This document shows positions 24,231 through 32,677 of a DNA stretch of 64,000 bases, one piece after another (positions within the stretch are counted from its first letter, which is position 1; the number at the start of each line of letters is the position of its first letter). The stretch covers positions 496,001 through 560,000 of the forward strand of contig CAVVXS010000009.1 in the NCBI GenBank assembly GCA_963752225.1, in the 5' to 3' direction. The position numbers were made by a program, and so were the translations under genes. Under the pieces are notes generated by a model. That model did no database searches. It saw only the letters and a list, made by a program, of their open reading frames with translations, and had not been told where the DNA came from. The DNA comes from JBBROS01 sp963752225 (lineage in GTDB: Bacteria; Pseudomonadota; Alphaproteobacteria; Acetobacterales; Acetobacteraceae).

Positions 24231-25247
24231 ATGCGCCACCTGCGGCTGCTTCTCGTTGCCATATTCGGTTGGGCCATGCTGCTCGGCTGGGCGAGCCAGG
24301 TCATGGCGCTCGACCTGCCGTATAACCGGCCCAACCCCGACCGCGCTGCGCTGGAGCAAAAGCTGGACGGCGCAACGGCGATGCCGCCCGGCAAGATCCA
24401 AGGCTTCACGCACCTTCCTGACGCGAAGACCGGCATTTTGGTGCAGCCGGAAGGACGCGAGTTCCGCGACGTCCGCACCCGGGTGCAGCCCTGGCTGGAT
24501 GCCGCGCTGATCGTGATCGCGGTGGGCGCGATGCTGGCATTGTTCCTGTTCGCCGGGCCGATGCGCTACCGGCCGGACCCGGCCGGGCGCACGATCCAGC
24601 GCTTCACGGCGTTCGAGCGCTTCGTGCATTGGACGACGGCGGTGTCGTTCGTCTGGCTGTCGCTGACCGGGCTGAATCTGGTGTTCGGACGCCATTTGCT
24701 GCGCCCGATGATCGGCGACGATCCGTTCGCCACGCTCTCGGCGCTGCTGAAGCTGTCGCACAATGCGGTCGGCTTCTCCTTCATCGCCGGGCTTGCGGTC
24801 ATGACGGTGCAATGGCTGACGCGCAACCTGCCGAGCCGCGTCGACATCGCCTGGTTGAAGGAACTCGGCGGCATATTCAACGGCGCGCATCCGCCGACAG
24901 GGAAGTTCAACGCCGGTCAGAAGATGATCTATTGGATCGCGGTGTTCGGCGGCGGGTTGATCTCGATCACCGGCCTGCTGCTGCTGGCGCCGTTCTACTT
25001 TCTGGATATTGGCGGCATGCAGATCACCCATGGCGTGCACTCGGTGGCGGCCGCATTGATGATTGCCGTCGTTATCGGCCACATCTACCTGGGCTCGGTC
25101 GGCGTGCAGGGCTCGTTCCAGGCGATGGCGACGGGGCGTGTCGACGTCAACTGGGCCAAGACGCACCATGGGCTCTGGGTCGAAGAAGAGATGCGCAAGG
25201 GCCAGATTCCGTCGGACACGCTGGGGTCGGCGCATCCGGCCGAATGA
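24231..25247 (+). CDS. Formate dehydrogenase gamma subunit, cytochrome b
   Basis: A 338-residue membrane subunit. A signal peptide or first helix (MRHLRLLLVAIFGWAMLLGW) precedes a periplasmic stretch of about 60 residues, a helix near residue 90 (LIVIAVGAMLALFLFAG), then the four-helix cytochrome b core. Likely haem histidines lie in RFVHWTTAVSFVWLSLTGL, KLSHNAVGFSFIAGL, GMQITHGVHSVAAALMI and GHIYLGSVGV. It passes electrons from the beta subunit to quinone. GAGG 6 bases before the ATG at 24231. Last gene of the fdh operon. Confidence 0.92.
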   Translation: MRHLRLLLVAIFGWAMLLGWASQVMALDLPYNRPNPDRAALEQKLDGATAMPPGKIQGFTHLPDAKTGILVQPEGREFRDVRTRVQPWLDAALIVIAVGAMLALFLFAGPMRYRPDPAGRTIQRFTAFERFVHWTTAVSFVWLSLTGLNLVFGRHLLRPMIGDDPFATLSALLKLSHNAVGFSFIAGLAVMTVQWLTRNLPSRVDIAWLKELGGIFNGAHPPTGKFNAGQKMIYWIAVFGGGLISITGLLLLAPFYFLDIGGMQITHGVHSVAAALMIAVVIGHIYLGSVGVQGSFQAMATGRVDVNWAKTHHGLWVEEEMRKGQIPSDTLGSAHPAE

Positions 25248-25248
25248 G

Positions 25249-25377
25249 CTATTCGGGGCGGGTAGACGCCTCAGAGTACGCCCGCTCCGAGCTCTCGCCG
25301 ACGAAGTGACTGAGCAGGAACTCGCAACCGGCCGCGATGCAGACGGCGGCGACGCACGACAACAGGAACACTCTCAC
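25249..25377 (-). CDS. 42-residue single-helix membrane protein
   Basis: Short gene with GTG start at 25377 and TAG at 25249-25251, preceded by GGGAG with a 7-base spacer. It reads MRVFLLSCVAAVCIAAGCEF then LLSHFVGESSERAYSEASTR and PE: one transmembrane helix and a short polar tail. Very similar tiny proteins (an N-terminal MR plus a helix, then a tail with SxxAFS/AYS) are widespread in Rhizobiales and Acetobacteraceae, with no known role. It ends 1 base beyond the end of the fdh gamma gene, tail to tail. Confidence 0.6.
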   Translation of the reverse strand: MRVFLLSCVAAVCIAAGCEFLLSHFVGESSERAYSEASTRPE

Positions 25378-25455
25378 CCCAACGCTCCCGTCCAGCAACT
25401 CGTCGAGAGTCTATCACCCGGTGCGATCTCGGCAACCACGCGGTGCGACGGACCG

Positions 25456-25794
25456 CTACTTGGGCTTTTGATCGCCACCGCCGATCGCCGGCTCGTTCTC
25501 GGCAGGCTTCGTCGGCTGCGCTCCACTGCCAAAGCTGGCCGTGCCGCCGTGCATGCCGGAGACGGTGCTGCTGGATTTGCCGGCATCGTGATCGAGTGAA
25601 CCCTCGGTGCCAACGCCGTTGCTGGCGCCGGCGGAGGTTCCGGTCGGAAGGCCCATTTTGCTGGAGCGGCTGCCGGCTTCGCTGCCTTGCGGCGCGTCGG
25701 TCGCGCCGGATCCTTGGACCGGACCTTGCGCGAAGGCCAAACTCGGGCCGATGGCGAACGTAAGCCAGATGAGCAGGCGATATTTGAATGGCAT
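25456..25794 (-). CDS. Small secreted Gly/Ser-rich hypothetical protein
   Basis: From the ATG at 25794 the protein is 112 residues. Residues 1-23 form a clear signal peptide (MPFKYRLLIWLTFAIGPSLA, then FAQ). The mature chain is low-complexity, rich in Gly, Ser, Ala and Thr, without cysteine, and ends GGGDQKPK; it is likely disordered in the periplasm. A 46-residue upstream extension in the same frame is not protein-like. Similar short disordered exported proteins exist in Acetobacteraceae; function unknown. The stretch between this gene and the MFS gene at 26042 shows nothing else recognisable. Confidence 0.6.
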   Translation of the reverse strand: MPFKYRLLIWLTFAIGPSLAFAQGPVQGSGATDAPQGSEAGSRSSKMGLPTGTSAGASNGVGTEGSLDHDAGKSSSTVSGMHGGTASFGSGAQPTKPAENEPAIGGGDQKPK

Positions 25795-26041
25795 TGGCTT
25801 CGTCCGTTGCGTTGGGGGGAACGCCGGCCCGGCTGTGTTCGTTCCCGATGCGGCGCACCCGTCAGCTCGTAGGACCGGTCGCAGGTGCCCTGGTCGTCGG
25901 GATGCATCATGCTGATCGACTTTGCGCTGCACGCCGGACGGGACCGCGCCCAGCGCCGCCCGTCGTGCTGGACGGAGCGCGCGGAGGTGACATGCGCGAT
26001 GGCGCTCCCGGCAACAGGATGCCCGGCGCTAGGATGACCCC

Positions 26042-27307
26042 ATGAGCATCACGGCTGCCGCAACCGAATCCGCACCCACCGAACCGGCGCCTGCTCCTGC
26101 CACCCCTCCGGAGGGCGGCTCCGTCTTCTGGCGCCGCAACCTCATCGTCTGCCTGTTCGGGTCCTTCACCACCATCGTCGCGATGACGCTGCTGCTCCCG
26201 TTCCTGCCGCTCTACGTCGAACAGCTCGGGGTGTCGGACCAGGCAGCGGTCGTGCAATGGTCCGGCGCGGCCTACGGCGCCACCTTCTTCACCGCCGCCC
26301 TGGTCGCGCCGCTTTGGGGCCGCCTCGCCGACCGCTACGGCCGGAAGCTGATGCTGATCCGCGCCAGCCTCGGCATGGCAGTCGCCATCTCGCTGAGCGG
26401 CATGGCGCAGGACATCTACCAACTCGTGGGTTTGCGGCTGCTGACCGGGTTGCTCGGCGGCTACGCGTCCGGCTCGTTCCTCATGGTGGCCACCCAGGCG
26501 CCCAAGGCCCGCTCCGCCTGGGCATTGGGGACGCTCAGCTCCGGCATCATGGCCGGCAGCCTGGCCGGGCCGCTGCTGGGCGGAGTGCTGCCGCCGCTGA
26601 TCGGCCTGCGCACCACCTTCCTCGCCGCGGGCGCGGTGATCTTTGTCGCCTTTCTCGCCACCGTCGGCCTGATCCGCGAGGAGAAACGGTCGCCCGGCCC
26701 TGCCAAGGCCAAGGAGCGCCGCGGGTTCGCCGCAGTGCCGGACAAGGGGCCGCTGCTCGCCATGCTGTTCACCGGCATGCTGCTGATGCTCGCCAACATG
26801 TCCATCGAGCCGATCATCACCGTCTACGTCGAGCAGCTCGTCGCCGACCCGGCGCATGTGACGATCGTGGCCGGACTGGCGATGTCCGCGGCCGCGCTGG
26901 GCAGCATCCTGTCAGCCTCCCGCCTGGGCAAGCTGGCCGACCGGGTCGGCCACTGGACCGTCATCATCGGCTGCCTCGCGGTCTCGGCCCTGCTGTTGAT
27001 CCCGCAGGCCTTCCTGTCCGCCGGCTGGCAGCTCGTCGCGCTGCGCTTCCTGATGGGATTGTCCCTCGGCGGCCTGCTGCCCTGCGTCGCCAGCGTGATC
27101 CGTCACAGCGTACCGGAACGCGTCGTCGGCACGATGCTGGGCTACTCGACCTCCTCGCAATACGCCGGACAGGTCGCCGGGCCGCTGCTGGGCGGCTTCG
27201 TCGGCGGCCATCTCGGGATGCGTGCCGTGTTCCTCGGCACCGCGGTGCTGATGGCGGCGGGGGCGGCGTTCAACTGGGCGGCCAAACCGGCGGCCCGGCC
27301 GCAATAG
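26042..27307 (+). CDS. MFS transporter, MdtG-like drug efflux type
   Basis: A 421-residue inner-membrane transporter with twelve hydrophobic segments. The loop 2-3 motif is GRLADRYGRKLMLI (about residues 95-108) and its repeat in the second half is GKLADRVGHWTVII. Motif C-like glycine-rich helix LSSGIMAGSLAGPLLGGVLP marks drug/H+ antiporters of the DHA1 group. The first 30 residues are a Pro/Ala/Thr-rich cytoplasmic tail. Substrate unknown. AGGA precedes the ATG by 9 bases. The gene stands alone; an SDR gene follows after 55 bases and may be cotranscribed. Confidence 0.88.
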   Translation: MSITAAATESAPTEPAPAPATPPEGGSVFWRRNLIVCLFGSFTTIVAMTLLLPFLPLYVEQLGVSDQAAVVQWSGAAYGATFFTAALVAPLWGRLADRYGRKLMLIRASLGMAVAISLSGMAQDIYQLVGLRLLTGLLGGYASGSFLMVATQAPKARSAWALGTLSSGIMAGSLAGPLLGGVLPPLIGLRTTFLAAGAVIFVAFLATVGLIREEKRSPGPAKAKERRGFAAVPDKGPLLAMLFTGMLLMLANMSIEPIITVYVEQLVADPAHVTIVAGLAMSAAALGSILSASRLGKLADRVGHWTVIIGCLAVSALLLIPQAFLSAGWQLVALRFLMGLSLGGLLPCVASVIRHSVPERVVGTMLGYSTSSQYAGQVAGPLLGGFVGGHLGMRAVFLGTAVLMAAGAAFNWAAKPAARPQ

Positions 27308-27362
27308 CGCACGCCGGCCGCGTCTCGCGGCCCGGACCCTCGCCCAACAAACGGGAGACCGC

Positions 27363-28157
27363 ATGAGCAAGCGTCTGCAAGGGAAGGTCGCAGTGGTGTT
27401 CGGCGCCGGCTCCGTCGGCCTCGGCTGGGGCAACGGCAAGGCCACCGCCACCCTGTTCGCCCGCGAGGGCGCCACCGTCGTTTGCGTCGACGTCCGGCGC
27501 GACGCGGCCGAGGAAACCGCCGGCATCATCACCGGCGAAGGCAACCGCGCCGGCGCCGGCGTCTGCGACGTCACCGACACCGGTTCCGTATGCGCCCTGG
27601 TCGAGCAGATCGTCGCCGAGCACGGGCGCATCGACGTCCTGCACAACAACGTCGGCTTCGCACAGATGGGCGGACCGATCGAGCTCGACGAGGCGGACTG
27701 GCACCGCAGCCTCGACCTCAACGTCACTGGCTGCTTTCTCACATGCAAGCACATCCTGCCGCACATGCTGGCGCAAGGCGGCGGCGCCATCGTCAACGTC
27801 TCGTCGATCGCCGCCGTGCGCTACACCGGCTACCCCTACATCGCCTACTACGCGGCCAAGGCGGCGGTGAACAACTTCACCCTGGGCCTCGCGCTGCAAT
27901 ACGCGGCGCAGAACATCCGGGTGAACGCCATCATGCCCGGCCTGATGAACACCCCGCTGATCCACCAGCAAATCTCCGGCCAGTACACAACCGCCGAGGA
28001 CATGGTCGCCGCTCGCAACGCTGCCTGCCCCACCGGCCGGATGGGCACCGCCTGGGACGTCGCCCACGCGGCGCTGTTCCTCGCCAGCGACGAGGCCGGC
28101 TACATCACCGGCGTCAGCCTGCCGGTCGATGGCGGGCTGTCGGCACGGGCCACCTGA
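27363..28157 (+). CDS. Short-chain dehydrogenase/reductase (classical SDR)
   Basis: A 264-residue NAD(P)-dependent oxidoreductase. The cofactor motif is a variant, VVFGAGSVGLGWGNGKATA, with an inserted VGLGWG in place of the usual GxxxGIG. Asp after strand 2 (CVDVRRDAAEE) suggests NAD(H) preference. Further motifs are NNVGFAQMG, the catalytic serine in VNVSSIAAVRY, YYAAK with tyrosine and lysine (YxxxK), and the C-terminal LPVDGGLSARAT. Substrate unknown. GGGAGA lies just before the ATG. Confidence 0.9.
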   Translation: MSKRLQGKVAVVFGAGSVGLGWGNGKATATLFAREGATVVCVDVRRDAAEETAGIITGEGNRAGAGVCDVTDTGSVCALVEQIVAEHGRIDVLHNNVGFAQMGGPIELDEADWHRSLDLNVTGCFLTCKHILPHMLAQGGGAIVNVSSIAAVRYTGYPYIAYYAAKAAVNNFTLGLALQYAAQNIRVNAIMPGLMNTPLIHQQISGQYTTAEDMVAARNAACPTGRMGTAWDVAHAALFLASDEAGYITGVSLPVDGGLSARAT

Positions 28158-28207
28158 GTGCGTCAACGCGGCCGCGTCCGGGCCGCCGCCGCGCCGGGCG
28201 ATCTCGT

Positions 28208-28280
28208 AAGCGTTACCATTACGAACGAAAGAGCAGTTGAAACGAACTGGTCAAAACGGTTTCGTTACGCGGTCGTAAAC
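28208..28280 (+). promoter_or_regulatory. AT-rich segment with repeated ACGAA/TTCGT motifs before the dihaem cytochrome
   Basis: In an otherwise very GC-rich window this stretch is A/T-rich. It contains GTAAGCGTTAC (GTAA/TTAC half-sites), AACGAAA at about 28224 matched by the inverted TTTCGTT at about 28260, a further AAACGAAC between them, and GTTACGCGGTCGTAAAC. The layout suggests a promoter with one or more operators for the downstream cytochrome gene. The regulator cannot be named. Confidence 0.35.
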
Positions 28281-28329
28281 GGCTGAACGCGCGCTGCGCC
28301 GTGCCGTCGACCAACAGGAGTGAACGGCC

Positions 28330-30120
28330 ATGAAGCGCTCGTTGCTTTGGTTGCTGATCCTGGTGGGCTGCTCCGGGGCGGAGCCGCCGGTCCCGCCTGC
28401 CGCCGCGCCGGGCCCGGCCGCCGGTGCGCCGCTCCTGCTGGACCAGGGATGGTCGGCCACCGACCGCGCCACCTTCTACACCACCGGGCAAGGGTCGCGG
28501 CTGCTCCCTGCCGCCTGGTTCGCCGCGCTGCAGCGCGCCGACGGCAGCGGATCGTTCGCCGCCGACCGTCTCGCCCGCTTCGGCTATCTCCCGAACGGCG
28601 CCGCCCCGCTGCCGATCGGCTTCGTCGAAGACCCCGCCAGCGGCGAGCTCGGCATGACCTGCGCTGCCTGCCATACCGGTGCTGTCCGCTTCAAAGGCCG
28701 AACCTGGCGCATCGACGGCGGCCGGGCCAACGCCGACTTCCAGGCCTTCCTCGTCGAGCTCACCGCCGCCCTGCGCGCGACGCTGCAGCCCGGTCGCCTC
28801 GATGCTTTCATCGCCGCGGTCGCCGGACCCGGCGCCTCGCCCACCGCCAAGGCCGCGCTCGAGGCCGATTTTCGCCGGCGCGTGGCCGAGTTCGGCACTT
28901 TCATGGACCGGAGCCTGCCGGCCGAGCCCTGGGGCCCTGGCCGGCTCGACGCGTTCGGCATGATCTTCAACCGGGTCACCGCCCTCGACCTCGGCATTCC
29001 CGGCAACTACCGCCCGGCCGACGCGCCGGTCCGCTACCCCTTCCTGTGGAACGCACCCGCCCAGGACGCCACCCAGTGGGACGGCGCCGCGCCCAACGGC
29101 AACTACGTCAAGGCGCTCGCCCGCAACACCGGCGAAGTGTTCGGCGTGTTCGGCCGCTTCGCCCCGAAGCGCATCGGCTTGATCGTGGACTACGATAATT
29201 CGGTCTCGTTCCGGAACCTGCACACGCTCGAACGGCATGTGGCCCGGCTGCGCCCGCCTGCCTGGCCCCGGGCCGAGTTCGGCCTCGACGAGGCGCTTGC
29301 CCGCCGCGGCGCCGCCGTGTTCGACGCCGCATGCGCGTCCTGCCACGCGCAGCAGCCGTCGGCCAAGCTCGCTTCGGCCTGGGCGACCCCGGTCTGCCGC
29401 GTCGGCACCGACCCGGTCATGTTTCGCAACGCGCTGCTCACGGCCCAGACCGGGGTGCTCGAGGGAACCCCGCAGCTCGCCACCGGCGGCCTGCTCGGCG
29501 CGTCCGAACAGAAGGTGAGCATCCTGTCCAATGCGGTGATCGGGAGCCTGCTACGGGACGCCATCCCGATCAACTCCGGGCTGAAGCGCGCGATCCGCCA
29601 GGACATCCTCGACCGCAACACCGCCGGCCACAACGCCGGCCCCGCCCCCGGTCGACGCTGGACCCCTCCGGCCGAATGCCAAGCCTCGACCCCGCCGGTG
29701 CCGGCGCGCAACCCCGGCATCTCGGCCCTGGCCGCCGTCGCCCGGCCCACCGCGGCTGTCGCCAGTGAAACCGCCGGCCTGTACCAGTTGCCGGCCGGCA
29801 GCCGGGACCGCGACGACCCGGCCGGCGCCGCCTACGAATCCCGTGTCCTGAACGGCGTCTGGGCCGCGGCCCCCTATCTGCACAACGGCTCGGTGCCCAG
29901 CCTGTGGCAGCTCCTGCTGCCGCCCGGCGAGCGGGCCAAATCGTTCCCCGTGGGCTCGGCGGAGTTCGACCCGGTCGACGTTGGCGTGTCCCTCGACGCG
30001 CCGGGCCCGCACCGCTTCGACACTGGCCGGCCCGGCAACAGCAACGCCGGGCACGCATATGGCACGACCCTTCCCGAACCGGACCGCCGCGCGCTGCTCG
30101 AGTACCTGAAAACGCTGTAG
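28330..30120 (+). CDS. RoxA-like dihaem cytochrome c lipoprotein
   Basis: A 596-residue exported protein with two c-type haem motifs, CAACH (near residue 114) and CASCH (near residue 336). Residues 1-14 are a lipoprotein signal (MKRSLLWLLILVGC) with the lipobox cysteine at 14, so it is probably anchored to a membrane on the periplasmic or outer face. The order LDQGWSATDRATFYTTGQGS, LPIGFVEDPASGELG, WRIDGGRANADFQAF fits the dihaem cytochrome c peroxidase-like group that includes rubber oxygenase RoxA/RoxB. The C-terminal third has NGVWAAAPYLHNGSVPSLW, a conserved block. Polyisoprene cleavage is possible but relatives of unknown substrate are common. AGGAG precedes the ATG. Confidence 0.8.
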   Translation: MKRSLLWLLILVGCSGAEPPVPPAAAPGPAAGAPLLLDQGWSATDRATFYTTGQGSRLLPAAWFAALQRADGSGSFAADRLARFGYLPNGAAPLPIGFVEDPASGELGMTCAACHTGAVRFKGRTWRIDGGRANADFQAFLVELTAALRATLQPGRLDAFIAAVAGPGASPTAKAALEADFRRRVAEFGTFMDRSLPAEPWGPGRLDAFGMIFNRVTALDLGIPGNYRPADAPVRYPFLWNAPAQDATQWDGAAPNGNYVKALARNTGEVFGVFGRFAPKRIGLIVDYDNSVSFRNLHTLERHVARLRPPAWPRAEFGLDEALARRGAAVFDAACASCHAQQPSAKLASAWATPVCRVGTDPVMFRNALLTAQTGVLEGTPQLATGGLLGASEQKVSILSNAVIGSLLRDAIPINSGLKRAIRQDILDRNTAGHNAGPAPGRRWTPPAECQASTPPVPARNPGISALAAVARPTAAVASETAGLYQLPAGSRDRDDPAGAAYESRVLNGVWAAAPYLHNGSVPSLWQLLLPPGERAKSFPVGSAEFDPVDVGVSLDAPGPHRFDTGRPGNSNAGHAYGTTLPEPDRRALLEYLKTL

Positions 30121-30125
30121 GCGCT

Positions 30126-30881
30126 TCAGGCCAGGGAAGCCGCCGAGTCAGCGTCGAGGAACAGGGCGGTGTCGGGGTGCCGTTGCAGGATCGACGCCGG
30201 AAACTCCGGCGAGACCGGCTGGCGCAGCATGTCGAACACCGCCTGCGCCTTGCGCGCGCCCGGCACCGACAGCACGATCCGCTTGCACCGCATGATCTGG
30301 CGGATGCTCATCGACAGCGCACGGCCCGGCACCGCCTCCAAGCTCGGGAACCAGCCTTCCCCGACCTGCTGCCGCCGGCACGCCTCGTCTAGGGTAACGA
30401 CGAGGAATGGCGCCTCCGTCTCGAAATCCGCCGGCGGGTCGTTGAATGCCAGGTGGCAGTTCTCGCCCACGCCGGCAAAGCAGAGGTCGAGCGGCCCGGC
30501 GCCCACCAACTCCCCCAGCCGCGCCGCCTCCGCCGCCGGCTCCGCCATTCCGTCGATCGGCACGAACCGCACCCCGGGCACCCGGTCGACGAACCGCTCC
30601 TTCAAGTAGCGGCGAAAGCTCGCCGGATGCCGCGCGTCCAGGCCGATATATTCGTCCAGGTGAAACGCCGTCACCTTGGCCCAATCGATCCCCGGCTCGG
30701 CGACCAGGCGGTCAAGCACCGCGAACTGGCTGGTCCCGGTCGCCAGCACGATCCGCGCCGCCCCCGCTTCGGCCAGCCGCTCGCGGATGGCCGCCGCGCC
30801 GACCTCCGCAGCCCCGCGTCCCGCCGCGGCGGCGCCCGACGCAACCGTGACCCGGATCGCTGCAGCAGCTGTCGGCTCCAT
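30126..30881 (-). CDS. NagB-like glucosamine-6-phosphate isomerase/deaminase family protein
   Basis: A 251-residue sugar-phosphate isomerase of the NagB/RpiA fold. Visible are LATGTSQFAVLDRLV (phosphate loop), VTAFHLDEYIGLDARHPASF (the HLDEY motif) and GVGENCHLAFNDPP. In E. coli NagB the last reads GVGNDGHIAFNEP, so the general-base Asp141 position holds Asn and Glu148 holds Asp, while His143 is kept. Members with GENxHxAFNDPP form a distinct subgroup and the substrate may differ from glucosamine-6-phosphate. The ATG at 30881 (MEPTAAAAIR) has GAGGGAG upstream. It converges with the cytochrome gene, ending 5 bases from it. Confidence 0.8.
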   Translation of the reverse strand: MEPTAAAAIRVTVASGAAAAGRGAAEVGAAAIRERLAEAGAARIVLATGTSQFAVLDRLVAEPGIDWAKVTAFHLDEYIGLDARHPASFRRYLKERFVDRVPGVRFVPIDGMAEPAAEAARLGELVGAGPLDLCFAGVGENCHLAFNDPPADFETEAPFLVVTLDEACRRQQVGEGWFPSLEAVPGRALSMSIRQIMRCKRIVLSVPGARKAQAVFDMLRQPVSPEFPASILQRHPDTALFLDADSAASLA

Positions 30882-31055
30882 CCCCGCTCTCCCTCGTTCG
30901 CCGCCGCAGGGTGGGCCATGCCGGGCAGGAAGCCAACAAGCGGCGCCGGCTTGGCGGCCCGCCGCGGCCCTGCCCGGGTTAACGCAACACGCTTGCCAAG
31001 GACGGCCTGGTCCAAGCGCCCACCGCCTGTCCGCCGGGAACTCACGGCGCTGCAG

Positions 31056-31241
31056 CACGGACTTCCGCGGACGCAGGCCAATGTGCGGCTGTTCCTGGTG
31101 CCCGGCATGCACCATTGCAGCGGCGGCCCGGCCCCGGACCACCTGCCGCTCTGCCCCTACCCGCTTCAGGCGCGCTTCCGCGGCGCCGGCGACGTCGCCG
31201 AGGCGGCCAACTGGCGCTGCCGGCCCGGCCCGGCGAAGTAG
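31056..31241 (+). pseudogene. C-terminal remnant of a tannase/feruloyl esterase
   Basis: The plus strand reads about 61 residues to a TAG at 31239: RTQANVRLFLVPGMHHCSGG, then PAPDHLPLCPYPLQARFRGA and GDVAEAANWRC. Both ends match the tannase family C-terminus (FYRLFMVPGMxHCxGGPGP and RPLCPYPxxARYKGSGxxxDAANF). The roughly 40 residues that normally separate the two parts are missing, and no N-terminal part or start codon is found upstream. It is a decayed gene between the NagB-like gene and the MHS transporter. Confidence 0.6.
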
Positions 31242-31253
31242 TCCCCCACCCCC

Positions 31254-32552
31254 TCAGCGCAGCCGCTCGAACGCCGTTTCCCGGAAGCTCGCAATGGTCG
31301 CCGCCGACACCAGCCCGGCGGCCACCAGGTAGAACGTCGGCGCGATCGGGGTTCCCGTCTGCTGGATCAGCCAGGTCGCGATGAACGGCGCAAAGCCGCC
31401 GAACACGGCCACCGATAAGGAATAGCCGATCGACATCAGCGTCGTCCGCTTCCGAGTGGGGAACAGCTCCGCCAGCGCCGCCGGACCCGGACCGGAAAAG
31501 CAGGCGATCACCAGGTTGAACCCGATCTGCACCAGCGCCACGCCCCACACGGTAAGGCCCGACAGGATCAGCCGGAACCCGGGATAGGCCAGCACCGCGA
31601 ATGCCAGGCAACAGAACAGCAGCAGCGGCTTGCGCCCGACCCGGTCCGACACCGCCCCCATCACCGGGATCGCCAGCATCAGCGCCAGCAGCGCCACGGT
31701 GTTGGACCAGAGCGCCTCAGCCGCCGACAACCCCGCATATTTCTGCGTGAAGGTCGGCAGGTAGGTGAGCATCACGTAATACGACACCGTCCACAGCACG
31801 GTGAACCCGAACGCCCGCGCCATCAGCCCGAACGGGCTGCCGAGCGCCGCCAGCCCCGATCCCTGCCCGGCCTGCTCCTCGCGGAACCGCGGCGTCTCGT
31901 CGATCCCCCGCCGCAGCCACAGCCCCACCGGCAACAGTACCGCCCCGAGCAGGAACGGCAGCCGCCACGCCCACGCGTCGATCGCCGCCGGCGCGAACAG
32001 GTTGTTCAGCAACGCCGCGACCGCCGAGCTCATCAGCACCCCGCCCACCACCGAGGCCTGGCTGTAGCTGCCGAAATATCCGCGCCGCCCGGTCGGGGAC
32101 CATTCCACGATGAACGCGGTCGCGTTCCCCCACTCGCCCCCCGCCGACAACCCCTGCAGGATCCGGCACAGCACCAGCAGCACCGGCGCCGCAACGCCGA
32201 TCGTGGCATACTCCGGGATCAGACCGATGCCGACCGTCCCCACCGCCATCAACAGGATGGTCGTCACCAGCGCCGACTTCCGGCCCCGCACATCCCCCAA
32301 CCGCCCCAACACGACCGCCCCCAACGGCCGCGCCAGGAAGCCCACCCCGAACGCCGCGAAGGTCGACAACAGCGCCGCCACTTCGTCGGCGCCGGGGAAG
32401 AACTTGCGCGCGATCACCCCGGCCAAGAAACCGTAGATGCCGAAATCGTAGTATTCGAGCACGTTGCCGATCCCCGCCGCGGTGATCGCCCGCCGCGCCG
32501 TCATCGCCGGCGCCGCCGCCCTGCCCTCGTAGCCCGTCGCCGCCCCGCTCAT
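31254..32552 (-). CDS. MFS transporter, metabolite:H+ symporter (MHS) family
   Basis: A 432-residue inner-membrane symporter of the MHS group (proline/betaine, alpha-ketoglutarate and shikimate carriers). The family N-terminus is ITAAGIGNVLEYYDFGIYGF; motif A is GRLGDVRGRKSAL, then LCRILQGLSAGGEWGNATAF, a strong family mark. The second-half motif is SDRVGRKPLLL. Substrate cannot be read; a small carboxylate is typical. ATG at 32552 with GGAGG 5 bases upstream. It is divergent from the polysaccharide deacetylase gene with 125 bases between, so both may share control. Confidence 0.9.
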   Translation of the reverse strand: MSGAATGYEGRAAAPAMTARRAITAAGIGNVLEYYDFGIYGFLAGVIARKFFPGADEVAALLSTFAAFGVGFLARPLGAVVLGRLGDVRGRKSALVTTILLMAVGTVGIGLIPEYATIGVAAPVLLVLCRILQGLSAGGEWGNATAFIVEWSPTGRRGYFGSYSQASVVGGVLMSSAVAALLNNLFAPAAIDAWAWRLPFLLGAVLLPVGLWLRRGIDETPRFREEQAGQGSGLAALGSPFGLMARAFGFTVLWTVSYYVMLTYLPTFTQKYAGLSAAEALWSNTVALLALMLAIPVMGAVSDRVGRKPLLLFCCLAFAVLAYPGFRLILSGLTVWGVALVQIGFNLVIACFSGPGPAALAELFPTRKRTTLMSIGYSLSVAVFGGFAPFIATWLIQQTGTPIAPTFYLVAAGLVSAATIASFRETAFERLR

Positions 32553-32677
32553 GCTCGCCTCCGCCTCGCCCCGGCGAACGCTCCCACGCACCGGCCCCGC
32601 GCACAACGCCGCCCGCCCCCGGTTGCCCGCCCGCCGCCTCCCCCGCACAATGCCCGGCGCAGCGACGGAGCCCACCG

